Origin: Streptomyces sp. NBC_00377
Lineage (GTDB): Bacteria > Actinomycetota > Actinomycetes > Streptomycetales > Streptomycetaceae
Reading direction: 5' to 3'
NCBI RefSeq assembly: GCF_036075115.1
Contig: NZ_CP107958.1
Coordinates: 8,866,001 to 8,930,000 of the forward strand
DNA length: 64,000 nt
The translations under genes were made by a program, and so were the position numbers. Below are positions 36,405 to 45,548 of this stretch, piece by piece. Within the stretch, counting starts at the first letter, position 1. The number at the start of each line of letters is the position of its first letter. The notes beneath the pieces were generated by a model. It was not told the origin of the DNA and did not search any database. It saw nothing but the letters and a program-made list of their open reading frames with translations.

Positions 36405-37232
36405 CTAGGGTTTCCGGGCCAGTCCGGCGGCGATGAGGTGTTCCCAGACCGTGAGTTCTCGTCGCTCGCCGCTGCTCCACGGGTTGGCGATCTCGTCGGG
36501 ACGCCACTCGGACGCGGGGACGATCCCGGGGTCGAGGATCTCCAGGCCGTCCAGCAGGGAGGCGATTTCCGCGTCCGTGCGCCACCGGCCGCGGCCGAAC
36601 GTCTGCTGGAGGACCTTCTCGGCCTCCACGGTCTCCGGGTTGTTGCCGGAACGGAAGTGGCTGATGAAGAAGTAGCTTCCGGAGGGGACGTGGTCACGCC
36701 AGTACCGGACGATGCCGGCCGGATCCTCGTCGTCGTTGACGTGGTGGAGGATGGCGCTGAGGATGACGGCGACGGGGCGAGAGAAGTCGATGAGTTCGAG
36801 GGTGTCGGGGTGAGTGCGGACGGCTTCGGGATTGCGCACATCGACCGCGACGACGCGGGTCCTGTCGTTGTTCTCCAGCAGTGCGCGACCGTGGACCAGC
36901 ACTTGGAGGTCGATGTCGACGTAGACGACGCGGGACTCGGGAGCGTGCCGCTGCGCGACCTGGTGGACGTTGTCCGCGGTCGGCAGGCCACTGCCCAGGT
37001 CGATGAACTGCCGAATACCGGTGGTCGTCGCGATCTCCCTGACCGCCCGGGTCAGGGCCGCGCGGTTGGCGAAGGCGATGGCCACAGAACCGGGCAGGTC
37101 GCGCTTGAACACGTCGCCGATCTCACGGTCCACGGCGTAGTTGTCCTTGCCGCCGAGCAGATAGTCGTAGACGCGGGCGATGCTGGGCTTGGCCGGGTCG
37201 ATGGAGGAGCCTTCGAACGTCATGACGGCCAT
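36405..37232 (-). CDS. SAM-dependent methyltransferase, DUF574 (Methyltransf_19) family
   Basis: The 275-residue protein opens with the family's PSIARVYDYLLGGKDNYAVDRE. It has FIDLGSGLPTADNVHQVAQ as the SAM-binding loop, VVYVDIDLQVLVHGRALL, and ILHHVNDDEDPAGIVRYWRDHVPSGSYFFISHF. The family is abundant in actinomycetes, of unknown substrate, and often clustered with regulators. Two in-frame ATGs (37232 and 37223) are possible; the first has GGGGAAG just upstream. Confidence 0.92.
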   Translation of the reverse strand: MAVMTFEGSSIDPAKPSIARVYDYLLGGKDNYAVDREIGDVFKRDLPGSVAIAFANRAALTRAVREIATTTGIRQFIDLGSGLPTADNVHQVAQRHAPESRVVYVDIDLQVLVHGRALLENNDRTRVVAVDVRNPEAVRTHPDTLELIDFSRPVAVILSAILHHVNDDEDPAGIVRYWRDHVPSGSYFFISHFRSGNNPETVEAEKVLQQTFGRGRWRTDAEIASLLDGLEILDPGIVPASEWRPDEIANPWSSGERRELTVWEHLIAAGLARKP

Positions 37233-37541
37233 TCTTCCCCGCAACGCCCCCTGCGCACCATCGCATTGGGAACCTCCAGGCGAGACGAGGCGGCACGAGA
37301 GCATGGAGCCTGGCGAGCTCCTGCACGCTTGGCGGTGGCGGCATCGGTCCGCGGTCCGGCAGCCGGTCGCAACCTGTTCGACAAGGCCGGCGGACCCGGT
37401 CGGGGTCTGTGCCTCTTCCGGGGCCCCGGGGACGACGAGGTTCGACGACGGCGTGCCCGGCCCGCCGGGGCCACTCGTCGCGTCCCGTAAAGGCCAGGCA
37501 CCTGACGCCGCGAGACGAGGCGAGGAACGCCCGAGTCGGGC
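37233..37541. other. Region without a supported gene (37233-37541)
   Basis: About 310 bases between the methyltransferase start and the MFS gene end, both minus strand. Nothing was recognised beyond the presumed methyltransferase promoter. Confidence 0.45.
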
Positions 37542-38858
37542 TCAGCACGGCCTCAGCGGCGTCGCGGAGCTCTCGACGGCGCCCTCCTGAACGTGATCCC
37601 GGGATTCCGGATGCTCTGGATCAGCGGCCGGGGCGGCGGTACGCAGCGCCGCCTCGACCCGGAGGTTGCTGGTCATGGTCGACGTGACGGCGGTCATGGT
37701 GAGCAGGAGGCCGGCGGCGGTGTAGAGCGGGGTGCGTACGTCGTAGGCGGTGGCCAGCCAGCCGCCGAGGAAGGCGCCGAACGGGGCGGCGCACATGGCG
37801 AGCATGCGGGAGGTGGAGGCGACCCGGCCCATCAGGTGGGCGGGGACGATCGCCTGTCGCAGGGAGGGTCCGAGCACCATCGTGGCTCCCATGCCCGCGC
37901 CGCAGACGGCGAGCGCGAGGCCGGCGACGTACGGGTTCGGGGCGGCGGCAAGGCCCAGGACGGCGAGTCCCTCGACCGCGGCCGTGCAGGTCAGTGCCGT
38001 GCCGGTGCCGAGTCGTCGGCCGAGGAAGGAGGCGATGCCCGCGCCGAGCAGACCGCCGGTGGCCTCCGCCGTGAGGAGGAGGCCGAAGCCGAAGGTGCCG
38101 ATGCCGAGACGCTCGTGGGCGAAGAGGGCGAGTACGGTCTCCACGGCGAGGAAGGCGATGTTCCCCACCGCCGGACGCAGCGCGAGCCCGAGCAGCAACT
38201 GGTCCCGGAAGACGTACGATGCGCCGGCCCGCGCTTGCCGCAGCAGCGACTCACGGGCCTGCGGTACGGGCCCGGGTCCGGCAGGCAGCGACCGTACGAG
38301 CACTGCGGAGAGCGCGAACGACACCGCGTCGGCGAGCAGCGGAACCGCCCGTCCGAGCGCGAGCAGGGCACTGCCCGCGGGCGGCCCCGCGAAGCCGGAC
38401 GCGGCGGTCTGGGCGCCACGCAGGCGGGAGTTGGCGCGCTCCAGGAGCACCGGGTCGCGGCCGAGCAGATCCGGCAGATAGGCCGAGGCTGCCGTGTCGA
38501 AGAAGAGTCCGCCGAGGCCGAGCAGGAAGGCGACGGCCGCGAGCAGCGCGATGCTCAGCACGTCGAGCGCGGCCGCTGCCGCCGGTATCGCGAGCAGCAC
38601 CGCACGCACCGCGTCCGTGACCCACATCGTGCGCCGACGGTTCCAGCGGTCCACCAGCGCACCGCCGAGTATTCCGAAGAGCAGCCACGGCAGCGTGCCG
38701 GCGGCCGTGACGACGGCGAGCGCCATCGGGTCCCGTGTCAACGTCAACGCGAGCAGCGGCAGCGCGGCATGCGACACCCCGTCACCGAGCGAGGACACCG
38801 TCTGCGCAGTCCACAGCCGTCCGAACCCGGTCGGCAAGTTCTGAACGTGTGAGGTCAC
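37542..38858 (-). CDS. MFS transporter (enterobactin exporter EntS-like / DHA3 type)
   Basis: The 438-residue protein has twelve predicted helices and the DHA3-type opening (GFGRLWTAQTVSSLGDGVSHAALPLLALTLT, ALAVVTAAGTLPWLLFGILGGALVDRWNRRRTM). It is a likely proton-driven drug or metabolite exporter. Its ATG overlaps the end of the ArsR gene by four bases (ATGA type, 38855-38858), so the two are translationally coupled and ArsR probably represses both. Confidence 0.93.
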   Translation of the reverse strand: MTSHVQNLPTGFGRLWTAQTVSSLGDGVSHAALPLLALTLTRDPMALAVVTAAGTLPWLLFGILGGALVDRWNRRRTMWVTDAVRAVLLAIPAAAAALDVLSIALLAAVAFLLGLGGLFFDTAASAYLPDLLGRDPVLLERANSRLRGAQTAASGFAGPPAGSALLALGRAVPLLADAVSFALSAVLVRSLPAGPGPVPQARESLLRQARAGASYVFRDQLLLGLALRPAVGNIAFLAVETVLALFAHERLGIGTFGFGLLLTAEATGGLLGAGIASFLGRRLGTGTALTCTAAVEGLAVLGLAAAPNPYVAGLALAVCGAGMGATMVLGPSLRQAIVPAHLMGRVASTSRMLAMCAAPFGAFLGGWLATAYDVRTPLYTAAGLLLTMTAVTSTMTSNLRVEAALRTAAPAADPEHPESRDHVQEGAVESSATPLRPC

Positions 38859-39394
38859 CTGGCGTCCCCTTCGGTCTGCTCGCCCGGTGCGGGGTGGAAC
38901 AGTGCGAAGACGAGTGACGCGTCCGGCAGTGACGGATCGGACAGCTCCCGGTACTCGTCCGCCAGTGCCTGCAACCGCGCTCCGAGCTCCGCGAACTGAT
39001 CGTCGGTGAGCCGCAGATGCGCCATCCGTACGTGCCGCTCGCCGTTCGCAGGCGCTGCCTCCAGGTCCGCCACCGCATGCCGCATCAGCACATCCGGCCC
39101 TCCCTCGCCCGGATCCGGCAGCACGATCGCCCGCGCGGCCATTGCGTAGTACCGCTCGGTGACCCCCCGGACCTTCCGCGTTCGTACCACCTTCACCAGG
39201 CCGGCCCGCTCCAGCAGCCGTACGTGGTAGCTGGAACTCCCCTTCGCAAGGCCCACTCGTCCCGCGATCTGCGTGATCGTCGCGGGCTCGAAGCGGAGCA
39301 CGGCCATGATCCGGTGGCGGGTGAGATTGGAAACGGCGCGTAGCTGTTCGTCAGTGGTGACGTGGAACGTCTCGGGGAGATCATCGGTAGGCAT
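38855..39394 (-). CDS. ArsR-family transcriptional regulator
   Basis: The 179-residue protein has a winged helix-turn-helix (LRAVSNLTRHRIMAVLRFEPATITQIAGRVGLAKGSSSYHVRLLERAGLVKVVRTRKVRGVTERYYAM) and a C-terminal helical part with a LTDDQFAELGARLQALADEYREL segment. No metal-binding cysteine motif is present, so it belongs to the non-metal ArsR type linked to exporters. A perfect inverted repeat lies six bases before the ATG at 39394. An alternative start at 39430 would place the repeat inside the gene and is less likely. Confidence 0.92.
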   Translation of the reverse strand: MPTDDLPETFHVTTDEQLRAVSNLTRHRIMAVLRFEPATITQIAGRVGLAKGSSSYHVRLLERAGLVKVVRTRKVRGVTERYYAMAARAIVLPDPGEGGPDVLMRHAVADLEAAPANGERHVRMAHLRLTDDQFAELGARLQALADEYRELSDPSLPDASLVFALFHPAPGEQTEGDAR

Positions 39395-39399
39395 GAGCT

Positions 39400-39425
39400 C
39401 AATGGTCAACGCTTCTTGACCATTG
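39400..39425. promoter_or_regulatory. Perfect operator palindrome upstream of arsR-MFS operon
   Basis: CAATGGTCAA (39400-39409) and its exact complement TTGACCATTG (39416-39425) are separated by six bases. The right arm in the transcribed direction also carries a TTGACC that could serve as a -35 element. The size and position fit an ArsR-family autoregulatory operator. Confidence 0.8.
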
Positions 39426-39711
39426 TGCAAGGGGATTTCCGAATCACCTGCCCAGGACGCGAGGCGGTCGCTCCCGCGCCCCTCCCTCGCGTGTTCTGAA
39501 GCCCCTCGGCCGAAGCCCGCCCCGCCCTCCGGGCCCGCCGCTGTTCGGCGCCCTGGCCACAGCGCCCGGCACGCTGCGGGAAAATGCCGTCGACCGGTGC
39601 GTCGAATGGGGACAAACGGAGCACTGTGCGAGACGCTGCCCGAGTACGGTCCCGGGGCCTTGCCGCACCTTCAGCCCCAGGAGCCCCGCTACTCGCGTGC
39701 AGGAGTCCGCC

Positions 39712-40449
39712 ATGAACGTCTCGCCCATCGCGTCCTCCGGCGACGAGTACCGCTTCGATGATCTGCGCGCTCTCTTCGTCAACTGCACGCTCAAGCCCTC
39801 GCCGGAGCTCAGTCACACACAGGGGCTCATCGACAAGAGCCGGGCGATCATGGAGGCCCGGGGGGTGACCACGGAGGTCGTGCGCGCGGTCGACCATGAC
39901 ATCGCGCCCGGCGTCTACCCGGACATGACCGAGCACGGCTTCGCGGCCGACGCCTGGCCGGCGCTTTACGAGCAGGTGATGGCCGCCGACATCCTGGTAC
40001 TCGCCGGTCCCATCTGGCTCGGTGACAACAGCTCGGTCACCAAGAAGGTCATCGAGCGCCTCTACAGTTGCTCGAGTCTGCTCAACTCAGCCGGACAGTA
40101 CGCCTATTACGGCCGCGTCGGTGGCTGCCTGATCACCGGCAACGAGGACGGCGTGAAACACTGCGCGATGAACGTCCTCTACAGCCTGCAGCACCTGGGC
40201 TACACGATTCCACCGCAGGCGGACGCGGGCTGGATCGGCGCGGCGGGCCCCGGTCCTTCGTACTTGGACCCGGGATCGGGCGGCCCCGACAACGACTTCA
40301 CGAACCGCAACACGTCCTTCATGACGTGGAACCTGATGCACGTGGCCGCGATGCTCAAGCACGCCGGGGGCATCCCTGCCTTCGGCAACCAGCGCTCGGA
40401 GTGGGACGCCGGCTGCCGTCCGGGGGCGGACAACCCCGAACACCGCTGA
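39712..40449 (+). CDS. Flavodoxin-fold NAD(P)H-dependent oxidoreductase
   Basis: The 245-residue protein has a flavodoxin/NADPH-FMN-reductase fold: LRALFVNCTLKPSPELSHTQGLI for FMN phosphate binding, then VVRAVDHDIAPG, MAADILVLAGPIWLGDNSSVTKKVIERLY and VGGCLITGNEDGVKHCAMNVLYSLQHLGYTIP. It probably reduces flavin or quinone. AGGAG lies six bases before the ATG at 39712. The divergent ArsR-MFS pair is 317 bases away, so co-regulation is possible but not shown. Confidence 0.93.
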   Translation: MNVSPIASSGDEYRFDDLRALFVNCTLKPSPELSHTQGLIDKSRAIMEARGVTTEVVRAVDHDIAPGVYPDMTEHGFAADAWPALYEQVMAADILVLAGPIWLGDNSSVTKKVIERLYSCSSLLNSAGQYAYYGRVGGCLITGNEDGVKHCAMNVLYSLQHLGYTIPPQADAGWIGAAGPGPSYLDPGSGGPDNDFTNRNTSFMTWNLMHVAAMLKHAGGIPAFGNQRSEWDAGCRPGADNPEHR

Positions 40450-40685
40450 AGCCCGTCTCTCAGCGGCCGCAGGGATACTGGCGTCGTGACGTCCTCCACG
40501 AGTGCCGGCTCCCGCCCCCACGCGCACCGTGGTGATCGCACACCGCGACCGGTCCGGTGCACCGGGCGAAGGCCGTGTACGCGAACCGCGTCAGCACCCT
40601 CGCGGACGACACCATGGAACGGGCCGCCGGGGTTCCAAGAACAACAACTGGCGGCTTCTGCGCTCATCTCGGCGACACCGCGTCC

Positions 40686-41336
40686 TCAGCCGATCCCGGA
40701 CGGACCGCAGGTCTGAGCCGTGTGGAGCGGCTCGGCCAGGGTCAGCACAACGGTGGCGGCGACCGTGGCGAGCCATACCGCGTACAGCACCACGGGCCGC
40801 GCCCGGCGACGCGAGATCACCCGAGCGACCCACCCGGCCAGCGATCCGGCGGTCAGCGCCGCCACGAGGCACAGGCCCACCACATTCCACGAGACCGGAT
40901 CCACGGGCACATTCCCCGTGCAGTAGTCGGCGTCGTTCGTCAGCGAGGTATCCAGCAGCACCACGAAGATCACGAGCGCCGACATCGTCCAGGCCACGGC
41001 GGCCAGCACCCGGTACGACCACCTGGGCCAGGACCGCAGGGCGCCCGCCAGCACGGCACACATCAGCAGGAGCGGCACCCCCATCCGCCCGAACGGCGCC
41101 GCCATCGCCTGCGCCGACCCCACGAGGCCCCCTCGGTACTGGCTGACCTGGGGGTCGTCAGCCCAGTAGAAGCCTCTGAACGCCGCACACACCGAGGTGA
41201 CGACCACCAGTACGGCCAGCGCATGCGCAGGCACCCGTGCCCGGGGCGCATCCGGGAAGGAGGCGGGCCAGACGATGTCCTGGAACCGGCCTTCCACCCC
41301 CGGGCCAACAGCACCACTACAGCGATCTGCGATCAC
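40686..41336 (-). CDS. Membrane protein, four to five helices, downstream of ferritin-like gene
   Basis: The product of about 216 residues is hydrophobic: ALAVLVVVTSVCAAF, VPLLLMCAVLAGAL, VLAAVAWTMSALVIFVVLL, NVVGLCLVAALTAGSLAGWVA and VLYAVWLATVAATVVLTLAEP are separate membrane segments. The loop DTSLTNDADYCTGNVPVDPVSW has one cysteine. I do not recognise a family. The start is uncertain (GTG at 41336 or 41297); the first lies five bases after the ferritin-like gene's stop, which argues for one operon. Confidence 0.7.
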   Translation of the reverse strand: MIADRCSGAVGPGVEGRFQDIVWPASFPDAPRARVPAHALAVLVVVTSVCAAFRGFYWADDPQVSQYRGGLVGSAQAMAAPFGRMGVPLLLMCAVLAGALRSWPRWSYRVLAAVAWTMSALVIFVVLLDTSLTNDADYCTGNVPVDPVSWNVVGLCLVAALTAGSLAGWVARVISRRRARPVVLYAVWLATVAATVVLTLAEPLHTAQTCGPSGIG

Positions 41337-41341
41337 CCGTC

Positions 41342-42145
41342 TCACATCCCACGCTCCGTTCGTATGCTGCTCGCTCCCCACGGGCACACATCGCGAGAGC
41401 CGGAAGTGTTCCTCGGAGCCCGGCGGACTCCTTTCGTGCCGGCCGTCCCGAGGATCGCCGCGACCACCGGACCACCGGACGTCAGCACGTCCGCCACGAA
41501 ACGTCCTCGCCCGACCCCGAGCCCGCGCAGTGCCCGCCCGTGGTCGGCGGCCACGATCAGAACCGCGCCGAGGAGCATCACCTGCCAGCCCGCGAGCAGC
41601 GGCCGCCGGGCTGCGCGCGGCAGTTCCGCGACCGACGCGCGCAGCCACGCGCAGTGGAACGGGATGTGCCGCTCCTCATCTGCCAGGATGTGACCGGCGA
41701 CCTCCGACGTCAGCGGATCGTCGGTCCCGTCACGCAGCGCTCGGTAGTAGCGCAGGGCCACCACCTCCGCGACCATCAGGAGCAGCAGCTCCGTCCGTAG
41801 CCCCGGCACGCGACGCAGTCGCGCGAATGCCGCGTCGCTCCAGTGCCCGGCCCGCGTCGTCGCCCCACCCGCCTTGAGCAGCAGAGCGAGGAGCCTCGCG
41901 TGGTTCTTCTCCTCGGCGACGAACAACCGCAGCGCTGCCGAGTACTCCGGATCGCCCGCCGCGTCCGCCTTGGCGAACAGGGCCGAGCTGTCGCCGTCCT
42001 CGCCGGCCTGGAATCGCTGGACGCTCGCCCGCACCGCCGGAGGCAGTGAGGCACCCGCCTCCCAGCATGGGTCGGGCCGCGCTGCGCGGCGGTCCCGTTC
42101 GGTCTCGAAGTGACGGGCCCATTCGGCGAATCCCGATGCACTCAT
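41342..42145 (-). CDS. Ferritin-like diiron protein
   Basis: The 267-residue protein has a four-helix diiron pattern: Glu79 and His82 in VAEEKNHARLL, Glu127 in VAEVVALRYYRAL, and Glu157/His160 in LADEERHIPFH, which is two E-x-x-H motifs with a Glu between. Residues after about 190 form a hydrophobic helix (LLAGWQVMLLGAVLIVAA) that could anchor or pack on a membrane. The gene precedes a membrane-protein gene. The ATG at 42145 was taken; an in-frame ATG lies five codons upstream. Confidence 0.82.
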   Translation of the reverse strand: MSASGFAEWARHFETERDRRAARPDPCWEAGASLPPAVRASVQRFQAGEDGDSSALFAKADAAGDPEYSAALRLFVAEEKNHARLLALLLKAGGATTRAGHWSDAAFARLRRVPGLRTELLLLMVAEVVALRYYRALRDGTDDPLTSEVAGHILADEERHIPFHCAWLRASVAELPRAARRPLLAGWQVMLLGAVLIVAADHGRALRGLGVGRGRFVADVLTSGGPVVAAILGTAGTKGVRRAPRNTSGSRDVCPWGASSIRTERGM

Positions 42146-42560
42146 GCCGCTCGCTTCCATCCCCCGCCCCGCCTGGACGGGGCGGGGTCTCCTCGGTCGT
42201 GGGGACGCGGCGGGAGGTGACGCAGTTCCCGTCCCGAGCCCGCCCCCCCCGCAGGAGGCGGGCGGAGATCCCGGTCGTTCCGTCGCACCGCCTCGTGAAA
42301 CGGACTCCCGCCGCTCCCGACCGGGTGGTGGACCTCGCGGATCAGTTCAGCGGCCGGCACGGCTCGCCGCTGCGGCGGGCGTCCTCGAGGAAGACAAACG
42401 CGGTCTCGGTCGCGGTCGGGCTGCGGCCGGCCCTCAGCCGGTCGGGCCCGGCACCACGTGGCTCAGGCGGTGCGTGGAGCGCCGAGGGTGGCGGGGTCCC
42501 GCCGAGGCTGAACTCACGCACGGCGCGCACGAGTTCAACCAACGCCCCAGCCCGCTTCGC
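42146..42560. other. Region without a supported gene (42146-42560)
   Basis: About 415 bases between the ferritin-like gene and the SUKH pseudogene. Open frames exist on both strands but none shows a family motif. Confidence 0.45.
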
Positions 42561-43245
42561 CTATCGCGGACGCCGGAGCGGACGACGTGCGGCGGCCTCG
42601 GCACCCTCCACCCAGTGGAGGTACCAGCGGGCGAATCCGACCGGTGTCCCCGACTCGCCGACGGGTCGGAACGCACCGTCCCCGGGCGGTCGTCCGCCCA
42701 CATACGGCCACGCTCCGGGCCTGTCAGGACGATCCAGCAGCAGTAACCGCAGCCCTCGTGACTGAGCTTCAACGCACCGCGCGTGACCCAGTCGAAGAGT
42801 TCGTCACCCGCTGTCATCCAGGCGCGTAGGCCGCGAAGTACGCCTCTTCGTCGTCGAAGCCGGACAGAAACGGCTGCCTGTCATCGTGCTCCGCCAGAAC
42901 GCGCCATCGTTCCTCCCCGGTCAGAATCGGAAGCCGCAGGTAGTCGTGGCGCAGGTGGCGGTCCACGTTGCTCCACAGCCATCCCGCGTCCGTCCGGCGC
43001 AGGATGCTGAGCCCGTAGCCCGGCCCGGCTCCTCCGGCGCCGACCTCGAGCAGGAAGCCCCGGTATTCCGCCGGCAGCGGGACACCTCACTGCGCCTCCG
43101 CCCCGGCGACCTCTCGCTCCGACAGCGGATCCGCGAACCGGAAGTGATGACCCGATCCGCCGGCCAGGTCCCAGGCACCGAAGACCTGTTGTGCCTCGTC
43201 CACCGGGGCCAGCGCCTCCACCCGCTCGCGGACCCCACTCCGCAT
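42561..43245 (-). pseudogene. SMI1/KNR4 (SUKH) family gene with three frameshifts
   Basis: A good start (GGGGAG, then ATG at 43245) opens VEALAPVDEAQQVFGAWDL and PLSEREVAGAEAQ, which stops near 43087. The next part, LPAEYRGFLLEVGAGGAGPG through DDRQPFLSGFDDEEAYFAAY, is in a second frame, to the stop at 42814. DELFDWVTRGALKLSHEGCGYC and VLTGPERGRMWADD follow in a third, and GTPVGFARWYLHWVEGAE in a fourth, after a shift at a CCCGGGG run near 42690, with the stop at 42561. Together they make one complete SUKH protein. Its loss would remove an immunity function if it ever had one. Confidence 0.8.
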
Positions 43246-43508
43246 CGTCTCCCCACGAGCCGAACGGTAGGCCGGGGCAACGGCGCCCTCACGCGTTGAA
43301 GGCGTCCCGATGACGCGCTGATCTCGTGGCGTAGCCCGATCCGGCTGTCGTGAGCCGGCAGACGGGGCCCGTGATGTGGCCGGGGTGGTCACCGGAGGAA
43401 CCGCCCTCGGCCGTCGGCACGCGTCAGGACCCGCGACTCGCCCCGGACACCTTCCGCGACACGGGCCCGCACACTGCGGGGCCCCGTGTCGCTGGGACGT
43501 GGCGCGGC

Positions 43509-45548
43509 TCAGGGGCAGCTGAGGCGGGTGTCGCCCGCGTCGGTGGTGCAGGTGTCCGTCTGAGGGCCGCCGTTGGCGGTGTCGTTGCCGGACACGTTGT
43601 CGACGGTGTCGAGGTTGTCGGTGCCGGAGTTGCCGATCAGATTGTCGTTGCCGGGGCCCGCGGTGAGGGTGTCGTTGCCGAAGCCGCCGTCGAGGCGGTC
43701 GTTGCCGTACCCACCGTGGACGGAGTCGTTGCCGTTGCCCGCGTCGACGGTGTCGTCGCCGCCGAGGGCGCAGATCACGTCGTTGCCGCTGGTGCCGGTG
43801 ATGGTGTCGTTGCCGCTGGTGCCGATGCGGGTGCAGCCGCGCGCGTTGTTGACCGTCGTGGTCGCCGTGGCGGTGTTGTTGCCGGAGGTCGGGTCGGTCT
43901 GGGCGGCAGCGACCGTGGCCCGGTCGGTGAGGGTGCCGGTGGCCCGTGGTTCGGCGGTGACCGTCACCGTGGCAGCGGCTCCGGGGGCGAGGGTGCCCAG
44001 CGAACAGCTCGCGGTGGTGGCGGTGGTGGTGCAGGTGCCGGAGCTTGCGGTCGCCGAGACGACGGAGGCGGCTACGCCGCTGAGCGTGTCGGACAGGGCG
44101 ACACCGGTGGCGGAGGCAGTGGTGCTGTTGTTCGTCACCCGCACGGTGTAAGTCGCCCGGTCACCGATGCTGACGGTGGTGGGGCCGGACTTCGTCACCG
44201 ACAGGTCCACGCCGGCCGGGGGCGGCGGGGAGCCACCGCCTTCGAAGCGGGCCAGCGCGAAGTCGGCGTCCGGCCCGCCCCCGCCGGCGGCGACGATCTT
44301 TCCGTCCGTCTGGAGGGCCACGCCACGGGCGGCATCGGTTCCGCCGAAGTCCGCGATCGCGAGGCCGCCGGTGCCGAAGCCGGTGTCGAGGCTGCCGTCG
44401 GGGTTGTAGCGCAGGACGGCGACATCGCCGCCGGGCCCGTTGCTTCCGGCGACGACGATCCGGCCGTCACCCGGCTGAAGCCGTACGTCCGCTGCTCCGC
44501 CGCCGGGGGTGATCACCCTGCCGTTGCCGTCGAAGCTCGTGTCCAGGCCGCCGTTGGGGAAGTAGCGGGCCAGAGCGAACCTGGCGCCGCTGGCGCCGAC
44601 GGCGACGATCTTTCCGTCGGGCTGGAGCGCGAGCCCTTCCACGGCCTCGTAGTCGCCGAAGTCGGTGCGGACGATGCCGTCGCCGTCGAAGCTCGAGTCC
44701 ACGCTGCCGTCGGCGTTGAAGCGCATCAGCGCGAAGTCGAAGCGGGTCGAGCCGACCTGGCCTCCGACGACGATCTTGCCGTCGGGCTGCAACGCCAGGG
44801 CGCGGCCGTCACCGCCCTCCTGCACAACCGGCCCCGCCGGATTGGCGGTCACCGTGCCGTCGCCCCCGAAGGTGGTGTCCGGGGTGCCGTTGCTCGTGAG
44901 GCGGAGCACCGCCATCTGCCCCCCGGCATAGCCGGCCGCGACGATCCTGCCGGCCGAGTCGATGGCCACATCACGGGCCTCGGTGGGGCCGTCGAGGTCG
45001 GCGAAGACCCGGCCGTCGCCGCTGAAGGAGTCGTCCAGGGTTCCGTCGGGGTTGTAGCGGGCCACTACGAACCAGCAGCAGTCCTCGTACTCCCGCCAGC
45101 TGCTGCCCACCACGACGATCTTGCCGTCGGCCTGGAGCGCCACGGCGTGCGCCTCGCTCCACTGGAGGCTGGCGCCCATGTTGTTGATGGCGGTCGTCAC
45201 CGTGCCGTCGCCGCCGAAGCCGGTGTCCGGGGTGCCGTCGGGGTTGTGGCGGGTCAGTGCGAAACGGCTCTCCGCGACCGAGCCGTCGAGGGAAGCGCCG
45301 ACAGAGACGATCTTGCCGTCGGGCTGTACCGCCACGTCGTTGGCGCGATCGTCGTCGGCGATGCCGGTGAGCACCTTGCCGTCACCGCTGAAGGTGGCGT
45401 CCAGGCCGCCCGGAGCCGCGGTCGCGATGCCGGGGAGGGTCAGGAGCAGTGCCAGGACGGTCGCGGCGACGGTCCCGGCCCGGGCCACGAAAGACCGGCG
45501 GCGTCTGCCGTGTCGCTGCCGCGCCGGTCGTACATGTGGTGTGAACAT
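43509..45548 (-). CDS. Secreted delta-60 repeat protein with DUF11 and RTX-like C-terminus
   Basis: The 679-residue protein has a signal peptide (about 1-45, ending GIATAAPG). Tandem delta-60 repeats of about 54 residues follow (about 46-440), each with the pattern FALxRxNPDGSxDxxFGGDGxV and LQPDGKIVxxG. Next is a DUF11 beta-sandwich (about 450-565; VDLSVTKSGPTTVSIGDRATYTVRVTN). The C-terminal part (about 585-660) is rich in GNDTIxGxxGNDxI repeats like calcium-binding RTX nonapeptides. It is probably a surface or secreted structural protein. The repeats leave the antisense strand open. Confidence 0.92.
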   Translation of the reverse strand: MFTPHVRPARQRHGRRRRSFVARAGTVAATVLALLLTLPGIATAAPGGLDATFSGDGKVLTGIADDDRANDVAVQPDGKIVSVGASLDGSVAESRFALTRHNPDGTPDTGFGGDGTVTTAINNMGASLQWSEAHAVALQADGKIVVVGSSWREYEDCCWFVVARYNPDGTLDDSFSGDGRVFADLDGPTEARDVAIDSAGRIVAAGYAGGQMAVLRLTSNGTPDTTFGGDGTVTANPAGPVVQEGGDGRALALQPDGKIVVGGQVGSTRFDFALMRFNADGSVDSSFDGDGIVRTDFGDYEAVEGLALQPDGKIVAVGASGARFALARYFPNGGLDTSFDGNGRVITPGGGAADVRLQPGDGRIVVAGSNGPGGDVAVLRYNPDGSLDTGFGTGGLAIADFGGTDAARGVALQTDGKIVAAGGGGPDADFALARFEGGGSPPPPAGVDLSVTKSGPTTVSIGDRATYTVRVTNNSTTASATGVALSDTLSGVAASVVSATASSGTCTTTATTASCSLGTLAPGAAATVTVTAEPRATGTLTDRATVAAAQTDPTSGNNTATATTTVNNARGCTRIGTSGNDTITGTSGNDVICALGGDDTVDAGNGNDSVHGGYGNDRLDGGFGNDTLTAGPGNDNLIGNSGTDNLDTVDNVSGNDTANGGPQTDTCTTDAGDTRLSCP

